This document shows, piece by piece, positions 17,488 to 26,838 of a stretch of 64,000 bases of DNA. How positions within the stretch are numbered: the stretch's first letter is position 1; every line of letters begins with the position of its first letter. A program made the position numbers and the translations under genes. The stretch comes from Hungatella hathewayi WAL-18680 (GTDB lineage Bacteria > Bacillota > Clostridia > Lachnospirales > Lachnospiraceae), in contig NZ_JH379027.1 of NCBI RefSeq assembly GCF_000235505.1, positions 816,004 through 880,003 on the forward strand, in the 5' to 3' direction. The notes under the pieces are model-generated. The model was not told the origin of the DNA. It was given only the letters and a program-made list of their open reading frames with translations, and did not search any database.

Positions 17488-20193
17488 GTGGATAATATTG
17501 TAACTTTGGGAAATGGGATGTTTGTTGGATGCAGGGTGGCGGAAGTTACGGCAATTCCTTATTTTGAACTAATTAACAAGAATTTGGAGCGTGCCAATGA
17601 AGAAAATCAACTTTTCTTTACTCAGGTTTTAAATAGCTTTCATAGAAAAAGCCGGGATGGAATGTCTTCACTGGACTTAATGTTTTCCTCTGTTGAAGTA
17701 AATAATCAAACATACAATGCTCAGCTTAAGATGCATTTAATTCTCAGACAGATGGGAACGTCTGTATCAGAGATAGAAATGCAATTGGATGCGCTTGAAA
17801 ACAGCTTGAAAAACGATTTTACAGATAAGTTCTTTGAAATGGACTTTTTTCATGATAAGGAAGAAATGTTGAATTTTGAAGAACATTTAAAACAAATTAA
17901 TGTTAGTACGGTGACAAGTATTGCTAAAAAGGAAGATGCTACAGTCAGCATGTTGACGCAGGAAGGATATATTTATCACACGTACATACCGACGCCGGCA
18001 GAAAATTGTAATACTTCTGCAATTACTAATGTATTAACTCAATACCCACAGAGTGCAGTCTTACTGCAGATTATACCAACGCGATATAATCAATCTGAAG
18101 TGATGGGGATTGAGCAGATTAGTAAGCTGTTGCAATATTATGCTGCCAATATGATGAGACAGATGATGAGGCCGGATCGTATTTCGCAGAATCTTATGCA
18201 GGCTTATCAGACTTATTTAGAAGAAGAAAAAGAATCCCTGTTTTATTTTAATTTTTTAGTATGCTCCTCTAAATATTGTGCATTTGATATTTCCAATAAA
18301 TTAGTGGATGCGTTGGAAGATTCCAGTAAGATTAATGGCAGCAGTTATGAGGCAGTCAGCCTTCCGTTAAATCATATAGACCTTGCCGGGCTTTATCCAG
18401 TCTTGCCGTGGCAAATTAGCAATATTTTAATTTTTGGTGAGAGAAATCCTGTTATCTGGAATCTGCCGAGGAAACCTGAAATATTTATCAGATTTAAACA
18501 GTTGATTTCTACACGGGAGTTGAGAGCAGTTTTCAAGATTCCAATAGATGATGGTAAAACTATCGGGATTGCAAGTAAAAAGGTTTTGATTAATAGAGAT
18601 AAGTTAAACGATAGTATTATTGCACCCGATAATTTTAAGGTCGGGATTATTAAAAATGCAGCAAGAAACGGATTTTATGACGGAGCACATGCTGGAATTC
18701 CTTTAAATCAATTTACAAAACACGGTCTGATTGTGGGGATGCCCGGGTCAGGTAAAACAAATTTTTCATTGGGACTTCTTTTGCAGTTCTATCAGGATTT
18801 TGGTATTCCATTTCTGGCAATTGAACCAACAAAAACGGAATACAGGTCATTGATTGACGCTATTCCGGAAATGCAGATTTTTACTCCAGGTAAAAATGAT
18901 GTTTCACCGTTTGTGATAAATCCATTCAGACCTCCCAAAGGTGTGACAGTGGAAAGTTATACACCGAGTCTTGCTGCTGCGTTTAAAGCATCATTTTCTA
19001 TGCCGAATCCGTTGCCAGATATTTTTCTGAGTGCAATTAATGACTGTTATACGGAGTATGGGTGGAAAAAGAATAGTACATTGGATGACCCGGATATTGA
19101 ATTGTTTGGTATGTACGAGTTTATCAAGGTATTTAAGAAAAATATTGAACATTCAAATTATAAAGGAGAAACAAGAGCAAATATTGAAAGTGCAGGCATT
19201 GTACGATTGGTTAGTCTGATTGAACAAAACAGCAATATTTATGATACGGTTCATACGATACCGATTGAAGATTTACTGAGAAATCCTACGGTGGTCGAGT
19301 TGAATGCTATTAACAATAAAGAACAGAAGTCCTTGATTATGGCATTGCTTCTTATTTTGTTCTGTGTTTATACGAAAAACAATGTATCTGGAGATGGAAA
19401 GTTAAAGAATATATTGTTGATTGATGAAGCTCATGTGCTGTTGGGAAAAGGCAGAGGGATAACTGTAGACGGTGCTGATTCACAGGGGTCAACTGTGGAG
19501 ACGCTGGAAGATTTGATTAAAGAAATTCGGGCTTATGGTACCGGCATTATCGTTGCAGATCAATCACCTACTTCTGTTGGTAGAGAAATTGTAGCGAATA
19601 CGGATGTGAAGGTTATATTTAAGCTGATTGAAAAAGATAACAAAGATATTGTAAGTATGGCTACTAATATGAGTGATTTGAATTATGAGCTGCTGGGACG
19701 CCTTGGGGTAGGTGAAGCACTGCTTCATTATGGAAAATTGGATAATCACTTGCAGATCAATACTTATAATGTTCATGAGAAAGCAGATATTAGAGATGTA
19801 ATCCTGGATCAGGAAATTAAAGCTGCGGTTCATTATTGGGATAATCATAAGGAATTGTTGATGGCGCATCGGGAATGTAGTGGAAATTGCTTTTGTGAAA
19901 ATGAATGTGATTTAACTGTGCGGACGAATGCAGATTTTGTGGCAACAAAATTAATTAATGAGAAGTTATATAAGTTAGATACGAAAGAGGAATTCCTGAA
20001 GTTTTTGGTGACAATGAATTCGGATATAAAAAATATTGTTGATCATTTTGGGACGATTACGTTAACAAAAAAGCTTGTAAACTGTACGAAGATTAAATTT
20101 TTGAGAAAAGCAATGATTAAAAAGGATTTTGGAGTTTCAAAAGAGGACTATGACAGAATCTTGAGACATCCGAATTTTTTACTACAAAAATAG
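17488..20193 (+). CDS. HerA/VirB4-type ATPase (DUF87 superfamily)
   Basis: A 901-residue P-loop ATPase of the HerA-FtsK superfamily, typically a hexameric pump that moves DNA or protein. Walker A is GMPGSGKT near residue 418 and Walker B is ILLIDEAHVLLGKG near residue 645. IVADQSPTSVGREI and a GVGEALLHYG segment follow, as in HerA and VirB4 proteins. A Cys cluster (CSGNCFCENEC) near residue 800 may bind metal. I chose the GTG at 17488 because GGAGGG sits just upstream; an in-frame ATG at 17443 lies inside the previous gene. No NurA nuclease partner is encoded nearby, so classical end resection is unlikely. Confidence 0.85.
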   Translation: MDNIVTLGNGMFVGCRVAEVTAIPYFELINKNLERANEENQLFFTQVLNSFHRKSRDGMSSLDLMFSSVEVNNQTYNAQLKMHLILRQMGTSVSEIEMQLDALENSLKNDFTDKFFEMDFFHDKEEMLNFEEHLKQINVSTVTSIAKKEDATVSMLTQEGYIYHTYIPTPAENCNTSAITNVLTQYPQSAVLLQIIPTRYNQSEVMGIEQISKLLQYYAANMMRQMMRPDRISQNLMQAYQTYLEEEKESLFYFNFLVCSSKYCAFDISNKLVDALEDSSKINGSSYEAVSLPLNHIDLAGLYPVLPWQISNILIFGERNPVIWNLPRKPEIFIRFKQLISTRELRAVFKIPIDDGKTIGIASKKVLINRDKLNDSIIAPDNFKVGIIKNAARNGFYDGAHAGIPLNQFTKHGLIVGMPGSGKTNFSLGLLLQFYQDFGIPFLAIEPTKTEYRSLIDAIPEMQIFTPGKNDVSPFVINPFRPPKGVTVESYTPSLAAAFKASFSMPNPLPDIFLSAINDCYTEYGWKKNSTLDDPDIELFGMYEFIKVFKKNIEHSNYKGETRANIESAGIVRLVSLIEQNSNIYDTVHTIPIEDLLRNPTVVELNAINNKEQKSLIMALLLILFCVYTKNNVSGDGKLKNILLIDEAHVLLGKGRGITVDGADSQGSTVETLEDLIKEIRAYGTGIIVADQSPTSVGREIVANTDVKVIFKLIEKDNKDIVSMATNMSDLNYELLGRLGVGEALLHYGKLDNHLQINTYNVHEKADIRDVILDQEIKAAVHYWDNHKELLMAHRECSGNCFCENECDLTVRTNADFVATKLINEKLYKLDTKEEFLKFLVTMNSDIKNIVDHFGTITLTKKLVNCTKIKFLRKAMIKKDFGVSKEDYDRILRHPNFLLQK

Positions 20194-20211
20194 ATGTAGG
20201 GGGAAATGAGA

Positions 20212-20949
20212 ATGGAAATGCTGGAAGGGGCTGACGTAGAAGTATTAGAAGATATAGAGATTATAGATGAAAATCCAGAAATATTTGACGAGGATTATGT
20301 GGACAATGTAATGGATTCTGTTACCACAGAGACTTTGGAATTTGAGGAGGAATTGGATAATAACGTAGCAGAAGCATCGGAAATTGTGGAAATGCCAGAT
20401 ATTGATTACAATCAAGTCTATGCCGAGATTGAGGAAGAACTTAATCAATTTGACTTTGATGATTTAGATATTTTTAAAAATGAAGAGCATTTAAATGATT
20501 TATTGGATGGTTTTGCTCAGTCAAAGTGGGAGCGTATGGACACTTTGGAGCGAAAAGAGGTTATGGATAATTTGGCAGATTATGTTGCTGAGGCGGTGGG
20601 GATAGAACATACACCAGATATCTCATTTTATTATAATCCAGAAAATGGTGACTACGGGGAATATAATGAGCTGGATAATAAAATAAAAATTAACGAGTAT
20701 TGTTTGGATGATTCTAATGAGGCACTGGATACGGTGGTACATGAACTATGGCATTCTTATCAAAGACAGCGTGCCAGTAATCCCCAGACAGCGAAAGATT
20801 ATCAATATCAGTATAATTTTGATCATTATATTGAACCTCTCAAGGGGCCAGATGGAAACTATGTGAATATAATCAATTATGAGGAGCAATTGGTTGAAGT
20901 AGAGGCAAGAGCTTTTGCAGCACATTTTAGGGAAAAGATGAGGACATAA
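20212..20949 (+). CDS. HExxH zincin-like metallopeptidase
   Basis: About 245 residues. The N-terminal third is strongly acidic (Glu/Asp-rich). The catalytic part holds VVHELWHSYQRQR near residue 178, an HExxH zinc-binding motif, and a downstream YEEQLVEVEARAFAAHF segment whose Glu is a good third ligand, giving a gluzincin-like arrangement. It is a probable cytoplasmic protease acting on an unknown substrate, perhaps another operon product. Three closely spaced ATG codons occur at 20206, 20212 and 20218; I prefer 20212 for its spacing to GGGGG. It is translationally close to its neighbours on both sides. Confidence 0.75.
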   Translation: MEMLEGADVEVLEDIEIIDENPEIFDEDYVDNVMDSVTTETLEFEEELDNNVAEASEIVEMPDIDYNQVYAEIEEELNQFDFDDLDIFKNEEHLNDLLDGFAQSKWERMDTLERKEVMDNLADYVAEAVGIEHTPDISFYYNPENGDYGEYNELDNKIKINEYCLDDSNEALDTVVHELWHSYQRQRASNPQTAKDYQYQYNFDHYIEPLKGPDGNYVNIINYEEQLVEVEARAFAAHFREKMRT

Positions 20950-20951
20950 CC

Positions 20952-21245
20952 GTGGAAATAATAAAACAATATCTTGAAAAAGCCGGAGTGACGGGATTTT
21001 TATTGGAAAAAAAATTAAAGTCTTTTAAAGAGCATGATGATATTGGAAATGAATTTAGCGATTGGATTCTTAATGGTGAATACGCTGTGGAACGTGAGGT
21101 AAGGGTGGAAGGTTATTCCGCTAAAGATTTGGCTGGTATGTCAAAGTATTTAAATGGCGAAGGAGCATTTTCTTTGCTGATTCTCTTGAGAGAGAATCCT
21201 CAAAAAGGATTAAGATTGATTAGAGAAGGATTTAAATTAAAGTAA
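20952..21245 (+). CDS. Small unknown protein
   Basis: A 97-residue soluble protein starting at a GTG two bases after the previous stop, so probably translated by coupling. It contains WILNGEYAVEREVRVEGYSAK and LNGEGAFSLLILLRENPQKG. Similar short proteins occur in Clostridia, but I know no function. It lies directly downstream of the zincin gene and could be its inhibitor or cofactor; that is speculation. Confidence 0.65.
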   Translation: MEIIKQYLEKAGVTGFLLEKKLKSFKEHDDIGNEFSDWILNGEYAVEREVRVEGYSAKDLAGMSKYLNGEGAFSLLILLRENPQKGLRLIREGFKLK

Positions 21246-21260
21246 AAGGGGGCGAAGAGG

Positions 21261-23015
21261 ATGACGGAAGAGGAAGCAAAAGCCGAACGCGAGGAAGCGG
21301 AACGACTAATCGCGCAGATCAATCACTTGAAGGGACAGATTGAAAGAGCGCTTATTGAGAATAGGAACCTTCAGAATGAACTGGTTACACTGGTAGAGAA
21401 TGTGTATGAATTGGCTCAAAGAACTGCGGCTATGGATGTCGAAGTGAATCAGTCCATGGCCTATGTGCAAAAAAGAGTGAAAGAAGTGGATATCAGTACT
21501 TCGGAGTTGTTTGCATTAATTGATGATTTGACAAATTCTTATTTTGCATTTAAGAATTTAAGTACGGCAACAAAAAATGTAACCCAGTTTACGGATGAAT
21601 ATTTTACTAAATTTAAGTTCTATCATGAACTTCGCCGGATTTCATTGGGATATGTGGTTGGTTTGGATGCACATATATGTTCAGATGAGACGATGCGTAA
21701 AAAAGTTGAGAGTATTTATTTACAGAATACGGAATATTGGCTTGCTTATGCGAGTATGGCAGTTATGCTCTGGGCAAATAACGAGGAAGAGGCAGCCAAA
21801 AGGGCGATGACCAAAGCACTGTCTAAAGATTATTTTTCAAGTGCATTATATTTTCTGCTGGTTAATTTGCGTTTTACAAGAGTGGATGCGGCTAAAAAAT
21901 GGTATCTGTGTTATCTTGACCGAGTGGATATGGAGAATCTTGGTGATGAGTGGCAGTATTTACTGCAGGCTTACTTATCAGGCGTGTTTGGGGTTGATAA
22001 AGAGTTTCATCACTTGATTCATCAATGTTTCACGGATTTACTAACTCAGATGGAAAGTATGCATCCGCAGTATGGAAATCGGGTTATAGATAAAACAATG
22101 GTTTATTCCAATTCCTATATTCATGTAACAGATTATGAATTTGAGACATTGAGACGTCATTGTACAGAGTATGAAGAATTGAAAAACCTTTTATCACAGG
22201 CTGAAAAAAATGAGGTGTTGGCAATGCATTTTCGTAAGGTTTGGGAGGATAGAACCAAGCCAGAAAGTGATTTGTTCCAGAGAATAGAGAATATACTTTA
22301 TAATTTAATTAATGCCTATGATAAAGAAGAATTTAAAGTAATTAAAAATAGAAGATATAATGAGATGATAATCACTGCAAAGGGCGATTTGAACAGAGCA
22401 CAACAATTTTTTAATATAGAATATCCGGTAGAGAAGATGACAAGGTCTTTGGATAATTTGTTGTTTCAATGGGCTTTTGAGGAAAATGATGACAGGGTAG
22501 ATATCAGTGTGAAGAAATTTGCTATTTCCTATCTCAAAAAATGGATTATAAAAGGTTTCATGCAATATGGGGAAACGTATCGAAGAGAAGAGAAGGAAAA
22601 ATATGAAATTTCTATTGATGGATGGCTAGGAGCCTGCGATGAGAATTCTTATGAAGACACGAAGAATGAATTAGAGAACTATTATAATAATAATCGGATT
22701 CTTGATACCCTGAAAGACAAATTTGTATTAATTTTTATTGGTATGATATTTTCTGCGCTGGTCGTTTTAGCGATTACGATGTTTCATTTTAATAAAATAC
22801 CATTGGTAATAGGTATTCTTCTGGGTGTGGTTGGTGGTTTTCTACTGTGGCGAAGAATTGTTGACATGCAGAGTATATTAAGAGCGAAACGGGAAAATGG
22901 CTGTTTACTGTTGAAAACAGCATTGGACGAGCTTAAAGAGTGGAGAAAATTATATAAGGCTGAAGATGCTAAAAATTCGGATTTAGTACAAGTATTTGAA
23001 AATATAGAAAGTTAA
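21261..23015 (+). CDS. Coiled-coil, helical-repeat, C-terminal TM protein (paralogue 1 of 3)
   Basis: A 584-residue protein of unknown family. Residues 1-90 form a coiled coil (EEEAKAEREEAERLIAQINH at the start). A helical central region follows, containing WLAYASMAVMLWANNEEEA and ALYFLLVNLRFTRVDAAKKWYL near residues 160-215. A hydrophobic hairpin near residues 490-535 (VLIFIGMIFSALVVLAITMF and VIGILLGVVGGFLLW) and a short cytoplasmic tail end the protein. The central block recurs in the genes at 23031 and 26839, so the three are paralogues of one architecture. The ribosome site is GGGGGCGAAGAGG. Confidence 0.75.
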   Translation: MTEEEAKAEREEAERLIAQINHLKGQIERALIENRNLQNELVTLVENVYELAQRTAAMDVEVNQSMAYVQKRVKEVDISTSELFALIDDLTNSYFAFKNLSTATKNVTQFTDEYFTKFKFYHELRRISLGYVVGLDAHICSDETMRKKVESIYLQNTEYWLAYASMAVMLWANNEEEAAKRAMTKALSKDYFSSALYFLLVNLRFTRVDAAKKWYLCYLDRVDMENLGDEWQYLLQAYLSGVFGVDKEFHHLIHQCFTDLLTQMESMHPQYGNRVIDKTMVYSNSYIHVTDYEFETLRRHCTEYEELKNLLSQAEKNEVLAMHFRKVWEDRTKPESDLFQRIENILYNLINAYDKEEFKVIKNRRYNEMIITAKGDLNRAQQFFNIEYPVEKMTRSLDNLLFQWAFEENDDRVDISVKKFAISYLKKWIIKGFMQYGETYRREEKEKYEISIDGWLGACDENSYEDTKNELENYYNNNRILDTLKDKFVLIFIGMIFSALVVLAITMFHFNKIPLVIGILLGVVGGFLLWRRIVDMQSILRAKRENGCLLLKTALDELKEWRKLYKAEDAKNSDLVQVFENIES

Positions 23016-23030
23016 TGGAGGCGAAAGAGC

Positions 23031-24635
23031 ATGGCAAATTCATCTTATAGTGCGGTCAATAATTTGAATGAGACGATTGGGTCATTTAAGTCCAAAGTGG
23101 ATGTGAAGATTGATTCGGTCAATACTTCAACGGCCAGTATTCAGGCGACGACTGACAAGATATATGATAGTATCAGTAAATTTAAGCAGGACATGATTCA
23201 AAATGAGCAAAAGCAGCTCGCCCATGAAAATATATTGAGAATTGACCAGGTATTAAAAGAGCAGTTTGGAGATCATGAGGCAATACGAAAAACCGTGATT
23301 GGAGTCGTTAAAGATTTTGATATCAATCTGGTTCGAAACAGTACAATTCAGGAGATATCGGAAGAATTGTGGATTACCAGCTCCAGATACTGGTTATCTT
23401 ATGCATTGATGGCAGTGACGGCATGGATTAATGATTACAAAGAAGTGGGTAACAACGCGCTGGCAGAATGTGTTCGGAGGGATCCGGTTAAGGCATCGTT
23501 ATTCTTTTGTCTTTTAAATTTAAGATTTGGACGTAATGAAGCCTCCAGTCTATGGTTCTTTGAATACTTGAAGACATTAAATCCGGCTGTTATGCAGCAG
23601 GAATCGGCAATACTGCTTCAGGCATATTTAAATGGACTGTTTGGGACTGATAAAGAGCTGGAACATAATGTAAATCATGTAATTAAAAGCTGGATTACAG
23701 AATTGAATGCCCATCAGGATATTGCCGGTGAATTGGTACGAGCTTATCAGAAATACATACAATTGCTTCCAGCAGCAAAGGAATGTCATTATCAGACACT
23801 GCAAGATTATTGTGATACTTATGAAAATTTGAAACAATCCTATGCGAACGTGTCTAAATATGATAAACTCATTGCCTATATAGACTCTATGAATGTGGAG
23901 CTGGAGGAGCAGACAGAGGGAAACTATAAGGGGCGGGTTGATAGTATTTTGCTTAATCTCATATCCAATTATGATTCGGAAGAATTGGAACTGAAAAATC
24001 AGCAGGCATATTTTAATTTTATAATTGAAAATGATGGTTTGGTGGATGCAGCAGAGAAGCAATTTGAAGAATATCAGAATGTAAAGAGCGAAAGTTTTGA
24101 TATTGGGAAACAAATGATTCAGTGGGCGGTGTATGATGATGTTGATCAGACGGATATTCATGTAAAGAAGTTTGGGCTTCAGAATACCAAAGAATGGTTT
24201 AAAGAAGCAGTAGAGAATTGGGCAATGATGCTTCAGGAAACTTTGCCACTGGATTTTCCTCTGCATATTGATACATGGTCGGGAGTGTCAAATGGAGAGG
24301 ACCAGGTTTCTTTGGTGGAGAATATGAGGACCTATTACGACAATAATAAGTTTCAAATAATGTATGTGAATACGGTTAATATTGCGGCGATTATTGTTGT
24401 GATATTATCACTGGGGCTGGTTTTTGTGACGCCATACTCCTTGGCAGCGACAGTGATTGCATTGGGACTGCTGGTTTTTAGAATTATAAAAGCAAATAAA
24501 GAGTTTCCACAGAGAGTGAATCACTCAGTAGAGTGTTTAAATGCATGTATGATGGAACTGGCAGACTTTAAACAGTTCTATTCAGAGAATAAAGATAAAA
24601 AGGCGAAACTGTTAAGTGATGTGGAGTTTTTATAA
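23031..24635 (+). CDS. Coiled-coil, helical-repeat, C-terminal TM protein (paralogue 2 of 3)
   Basis: A 534-residue paralogue of the preceding gene, with a shorter N-terminal coiled coil. The shared central block reads YWLSYALMAVTAWINDYKEV and SLFFCLLNLRFGRNEASSLW near residues 120-180. Two TM segments lie near residues 445-485 (VNIAAIIVVILSLGLVFV and AATVIALGLLVFRII). It starts 15 bases after the upstream stop with a GGAGGCG ribosome site. Three such proteins in one operon suggest a hetero-oligomeric membrane ring or a filament with non-identical subunits; this is inference. Confidence 0.75.
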   Translation: MANSSYSAVNNLNETIGSFKSKVDVKIDSVNTSTASIQATTDKIYDSISKFKQDMIQNEQKQLAHENILRIDQVLKEQFGDHEAIRKTVIGVVKDFDINLVRNSTIQEISEELWITSSRYWLSYALMAVTAWINDYKEVGNNALAECVRRDPVKASLFFCLLNLRFGRNEASSLWFFEYLKTLNPAVMQQESAILLQAYLNGLFGTDKELEHNVNHVIKSWITELNAHQDIAGELVRAYQKYIQLLPAAKECHYQTLQDYCDTYENLKQSYANVSKYDKLIAYIDSMNVELEEQTEGNYKGRVDSILLNLISNYDSEELELKNQQAYFNFIIENDGLVDAAEKQFEEYQNVKSESFDIGKQMIQWAVYDDVDQTDIHVKKFGLQNTKEWFKEAVENWAMMLQETLPLDFPLHIDTWSGVSNGEDQVSLVENMRTYYDNNKFQIMYVNTVNIAAIIVVILSLGLVFVTPYSLAATVIALGLLVFRIIKANKEFPQRVNHSVECLNACMMELADFKQFYSENKDKKAKLLSDVEFL

Positions 24636-24656
24636 AAAAACAAAGGAGAAAATGAG

Positions 24657-24827
24657 ATGGAGAATGATAATAACATGGAGTTAGGTGACTTACTGGAACA
24701 GAGGATACAAGAGAATTTTGGTTCATCTGAAACAGGAACTTATGATGTTTCTGATGATAGATTGCGGGAAATGAATAAAAAACTGCCGTCATGGAGTTTG
24801 GAACCTCCATTCAGTTATTTAAAATAA
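24657..24827 (+). CDS. Small acidic protein, 56 residues
   Basis: A short gene between two well-supported ones, starting MENDNNMELGDLLEQRIQEN and ending in PPFSYLK. It has an AAAGGAGA ribosome site 8 bases upstream of its ATG and stops one base before the next ATG, so it fits the operon without gaps. It has no TM segment or known motif. The C-terminal WSLEPPFSYLK could be a binding peptide. The good start signals and tight fit make it probably real. Confidence 0.6.
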   Translation: MENDNNMELGDLLEQRIQENFGSSETGTYDVSDDRLREMNKKLPSWSLEPPFSYLK

Positions 24828-24828
24828 T

Positions 24829-25365
24829 ATGAAGCAAGTTGAAAATATTACATATGAAGAATGGGTGGCTTTGGTTAGACGTGCGGGCTTGGATGGACTG
24901 ACTGGTGAAGTGTTTGAAGCGCTGCAGGTTTATTATCCTTTGTCTTCCGGTTCTGCTTATGAAAAAATGATTTATAACGAGATGGCTAAATTGGAAATGC
25001 AGCTATTGAAAAAGTCTATACATAGATTTCAAAATGCTATAAACTTATGTATGGAGGAAAATGATTTGGAGATTGCAAAGGCAGCCATCAATTCATTTCG
25101 GAAAAATATTGCTCAGTGCATGTTTTTTGTTGAGGTGGAGGCATTTCCTAAGGAATTGAGAGAGAAATTATCATCAGATATTTATGCAAATATTCTTCAG
25201 TTTCAAAAGGAAGTGGATTGTTTCTCAAAGAAAGCAATGAGTGAAAATTCCGGCAATTTTGTTCAGGACTTATGCTATCTTTTGAAAAAACATAATTTGG
25301 CCAAAATAGTGATGGAGCGTAAAAAGAATGCCCAATTATACACAAGTAAAGAGGGAATTGATTAA
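24829..25365 (+). CDS. Helical protein of unknown function
   Basis: A 178-residue protein predicted to be almost wholly alpha-helical (YEEWVALVRRAGLDGLTGEV near the start). It has no TM segment or recognisable motif. Its final 38 bases overlap the start of the AAA+ ATPase gene in another frame, indicating translational coupling and probably matched stoichiometry with that ATPase. A cofactor or adaptor for the ATPase is a reasonable guess. Confidence 0.68.
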   Translation: MKQVENITYEEWVALVRRAGLDGLTGEVFEALQVYYPLSSGSAYEKMIYNEMAKLEMQLLKKSIHRFQNAINLCMEENDLEIAKAAINSFRKNIAQCMFFVEVEAFPKELREKLSSDIYANILQFQKEVDCFSKKAMSENSGNFVQDLCYLLKKHNLAKIVMERKKNAQLYTSKEGID

Positions 25366-26833
25366 TTACATATATGCAAGGACACCTCTTGTCATAATCA
25401 ATACCATAGAACGTGAGCGTATTGAAAAGATGCTGTATGATATTGTGGAAGAAACACAAATTGATTTCCAGTATTATACAGATGCCAAACAGGTTAGAGT
25501 TCTTGGTTCAAAAGAAGATAGTGTAGATACAGATGAAGACCCGTTAGGCTATTTTATGATTCAATTAAAACGACAGAGAAGTCTGAATATTGTTTTAGGA
25601 GACGTGAGACGGATATCGGACGATAATGCGTATTCACGGGATTTGATGAATATATTGTATTTGGCAAGGGAAAATAACGGTGTGGTGATTATTATAACTC
25701 CGGACTATGCATGGAACAGGATATCAAATTTTGGTATGGTAATAACATTGGACATGCCTGATACTGCTGAAAGAATCTTACTAATTGAAAAGTTTATTCG
25801 TAAATATAGAAGTAGATTCCCGGTAGAATGGACTCAGGAAGATATTTCTCATGCGGCCGCTATTTTAAGGGGGTTTTCAGAGATTCAAATTGATAATATT
25901 CTTTCAGCCGAAATTATAGGAAAAGGGGGGCTGAAAAAGGATGAAATTTATCATATCGCTGCCCAAAAACAAAAATTGTATGTAGGTGTCAGTTCGGTTC
26001 AATACATACAATTAAATAAAAGATACCGTGTATCGGGGATGGGAAATTTAAAACAGTGGCTGGAGGAGAAAAAGCGAATTTTTTTTCTTCCGGAACAAAC
26101 TCTGCAGGAGTATGATTTGATGCCGCCGAAGGGAATTCTGCTTGTGGGAGTACCGGGGTGTGGTAAATCTCTTGCTGCGAAAATGGTGGCCCAGGAATGG
26201 GAACTACCGTTGTTTCGGTTTGATATCGGAGCTATTTTTGACAAATGGGTCGGTGAAAGTGAAAAAAAGATGAGGGAAGCCTTGCAATTTATAGAAAATG
26301 TCTCACCGTGTGTTTTGTGGATTGATGAGATTGAGAAAGTGCTGGCCACATCGGATAATGGAAATGAAACAGGGAAAAGGGTCCTAGGAGAGTTTCTGTT
26401 TTGGATTCAGGAGTCAATAAATAAAGTGTTTATGGTGGCTACTGCAAATGATGTAAAAGCATTACCCTATGAATTGTATCGGAAAGGCAGATTTTCAGAG
26501 ATATTTTATACAGGTTTACCAGATGATGAGGAACGAAGGGAAGCGCTGGTGCTGTATATGAAAACATCTCTAAAAGCGGAAGCTGAGGAAGAACTTTTAA
26601 AGGAACTTGTGGAAATTACGAAAGGCTATTCGTACTCGGATATTGAGACGGCAGTAAAAGAGGTAGCGCAGAAGGTGTTACTGAAAGGAAGAGACGCGGT
26701 AAGCAAGGCAGAACTAATCCATGCAGTCAATTCCATCATTCCTATTTCCCAAATCAATCCGGAATTAATTTGTGAGATTGACGAATGGGGAAAAGAACGG
26801 GCTGTTAATACTTCTGAGCATTATAGGGGGTGA
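25328..26833 (+). CDS. Ycf46-like AAA+ ATPase
   Basis: A 501-residue classical AAA ATPase. The N-terminal about 240 residues (YIYARTPLVIINTIERERIE at the start) resemble the non-catalytic domain of Ycf46-type proteins. The AAA module holds Walker A GVPGCGKS near residue 274, Walker B CVLWIDEIEK near residue 328, a sensor-1 region MVATAN and arginine-finger region YRKGRFSEIF near residue 382, and a C-terminal lid. A remodelling or unfolding motor is likely. Downstream coupling to the third coiled-coil/TM paralogue suggests that this membrane family is a partner or substrate. Confidence 0.87.
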   Translation: MPNYTQVKRELINYIYARTPLVIINTIERERIEKMLYDIVEETQIDFQYYTDAKQVRVLGSKEDSVDTDEDPLGYFMIQLKRQRSLNIVLGDVRRISDDNAYSRDLMNILYLARENNGVVIIITPDYAWNRISNFGMVITLDMPDTAERILLIEKFIRKYRSRFPVEWTQEDISHAAAILRGFSEIQIDNILSAEIIGKGGLKKDEIYHIAAQKQKLYVGVSSVQYIQLNKRYRVSGMGNLKQWLEEKKRIFFLPEQTLQEYDLMPPKGILLVGVPGCGKSLAAKMVAQEWELPLFRFDIGAIFDKWVGESEKKMREALQFIENVSPCVLWIDEIEKVLATSDNGNETGKRVLGEFLFWIQESINKVFMVATANDVKALPYELYRKGRFSEIFYTGLPDDEERREALVLYMKTSLKAEAEEELLKELVEITKGYSYSDIETAVKEVAQKVLLKGRDAVSKAELIHAVNSIIPISQINPELICEIDEWGKERAVNTSEHYRG

Positions 26834-26838
26834 AAGAA

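Noticed and set aside
17488-20193. HerA-NurA DNA-end resection
   Set aside because: No NurA-like or other nuclease gene is present in the operon, and the partners are membrane and zinc-ribbon proteins.
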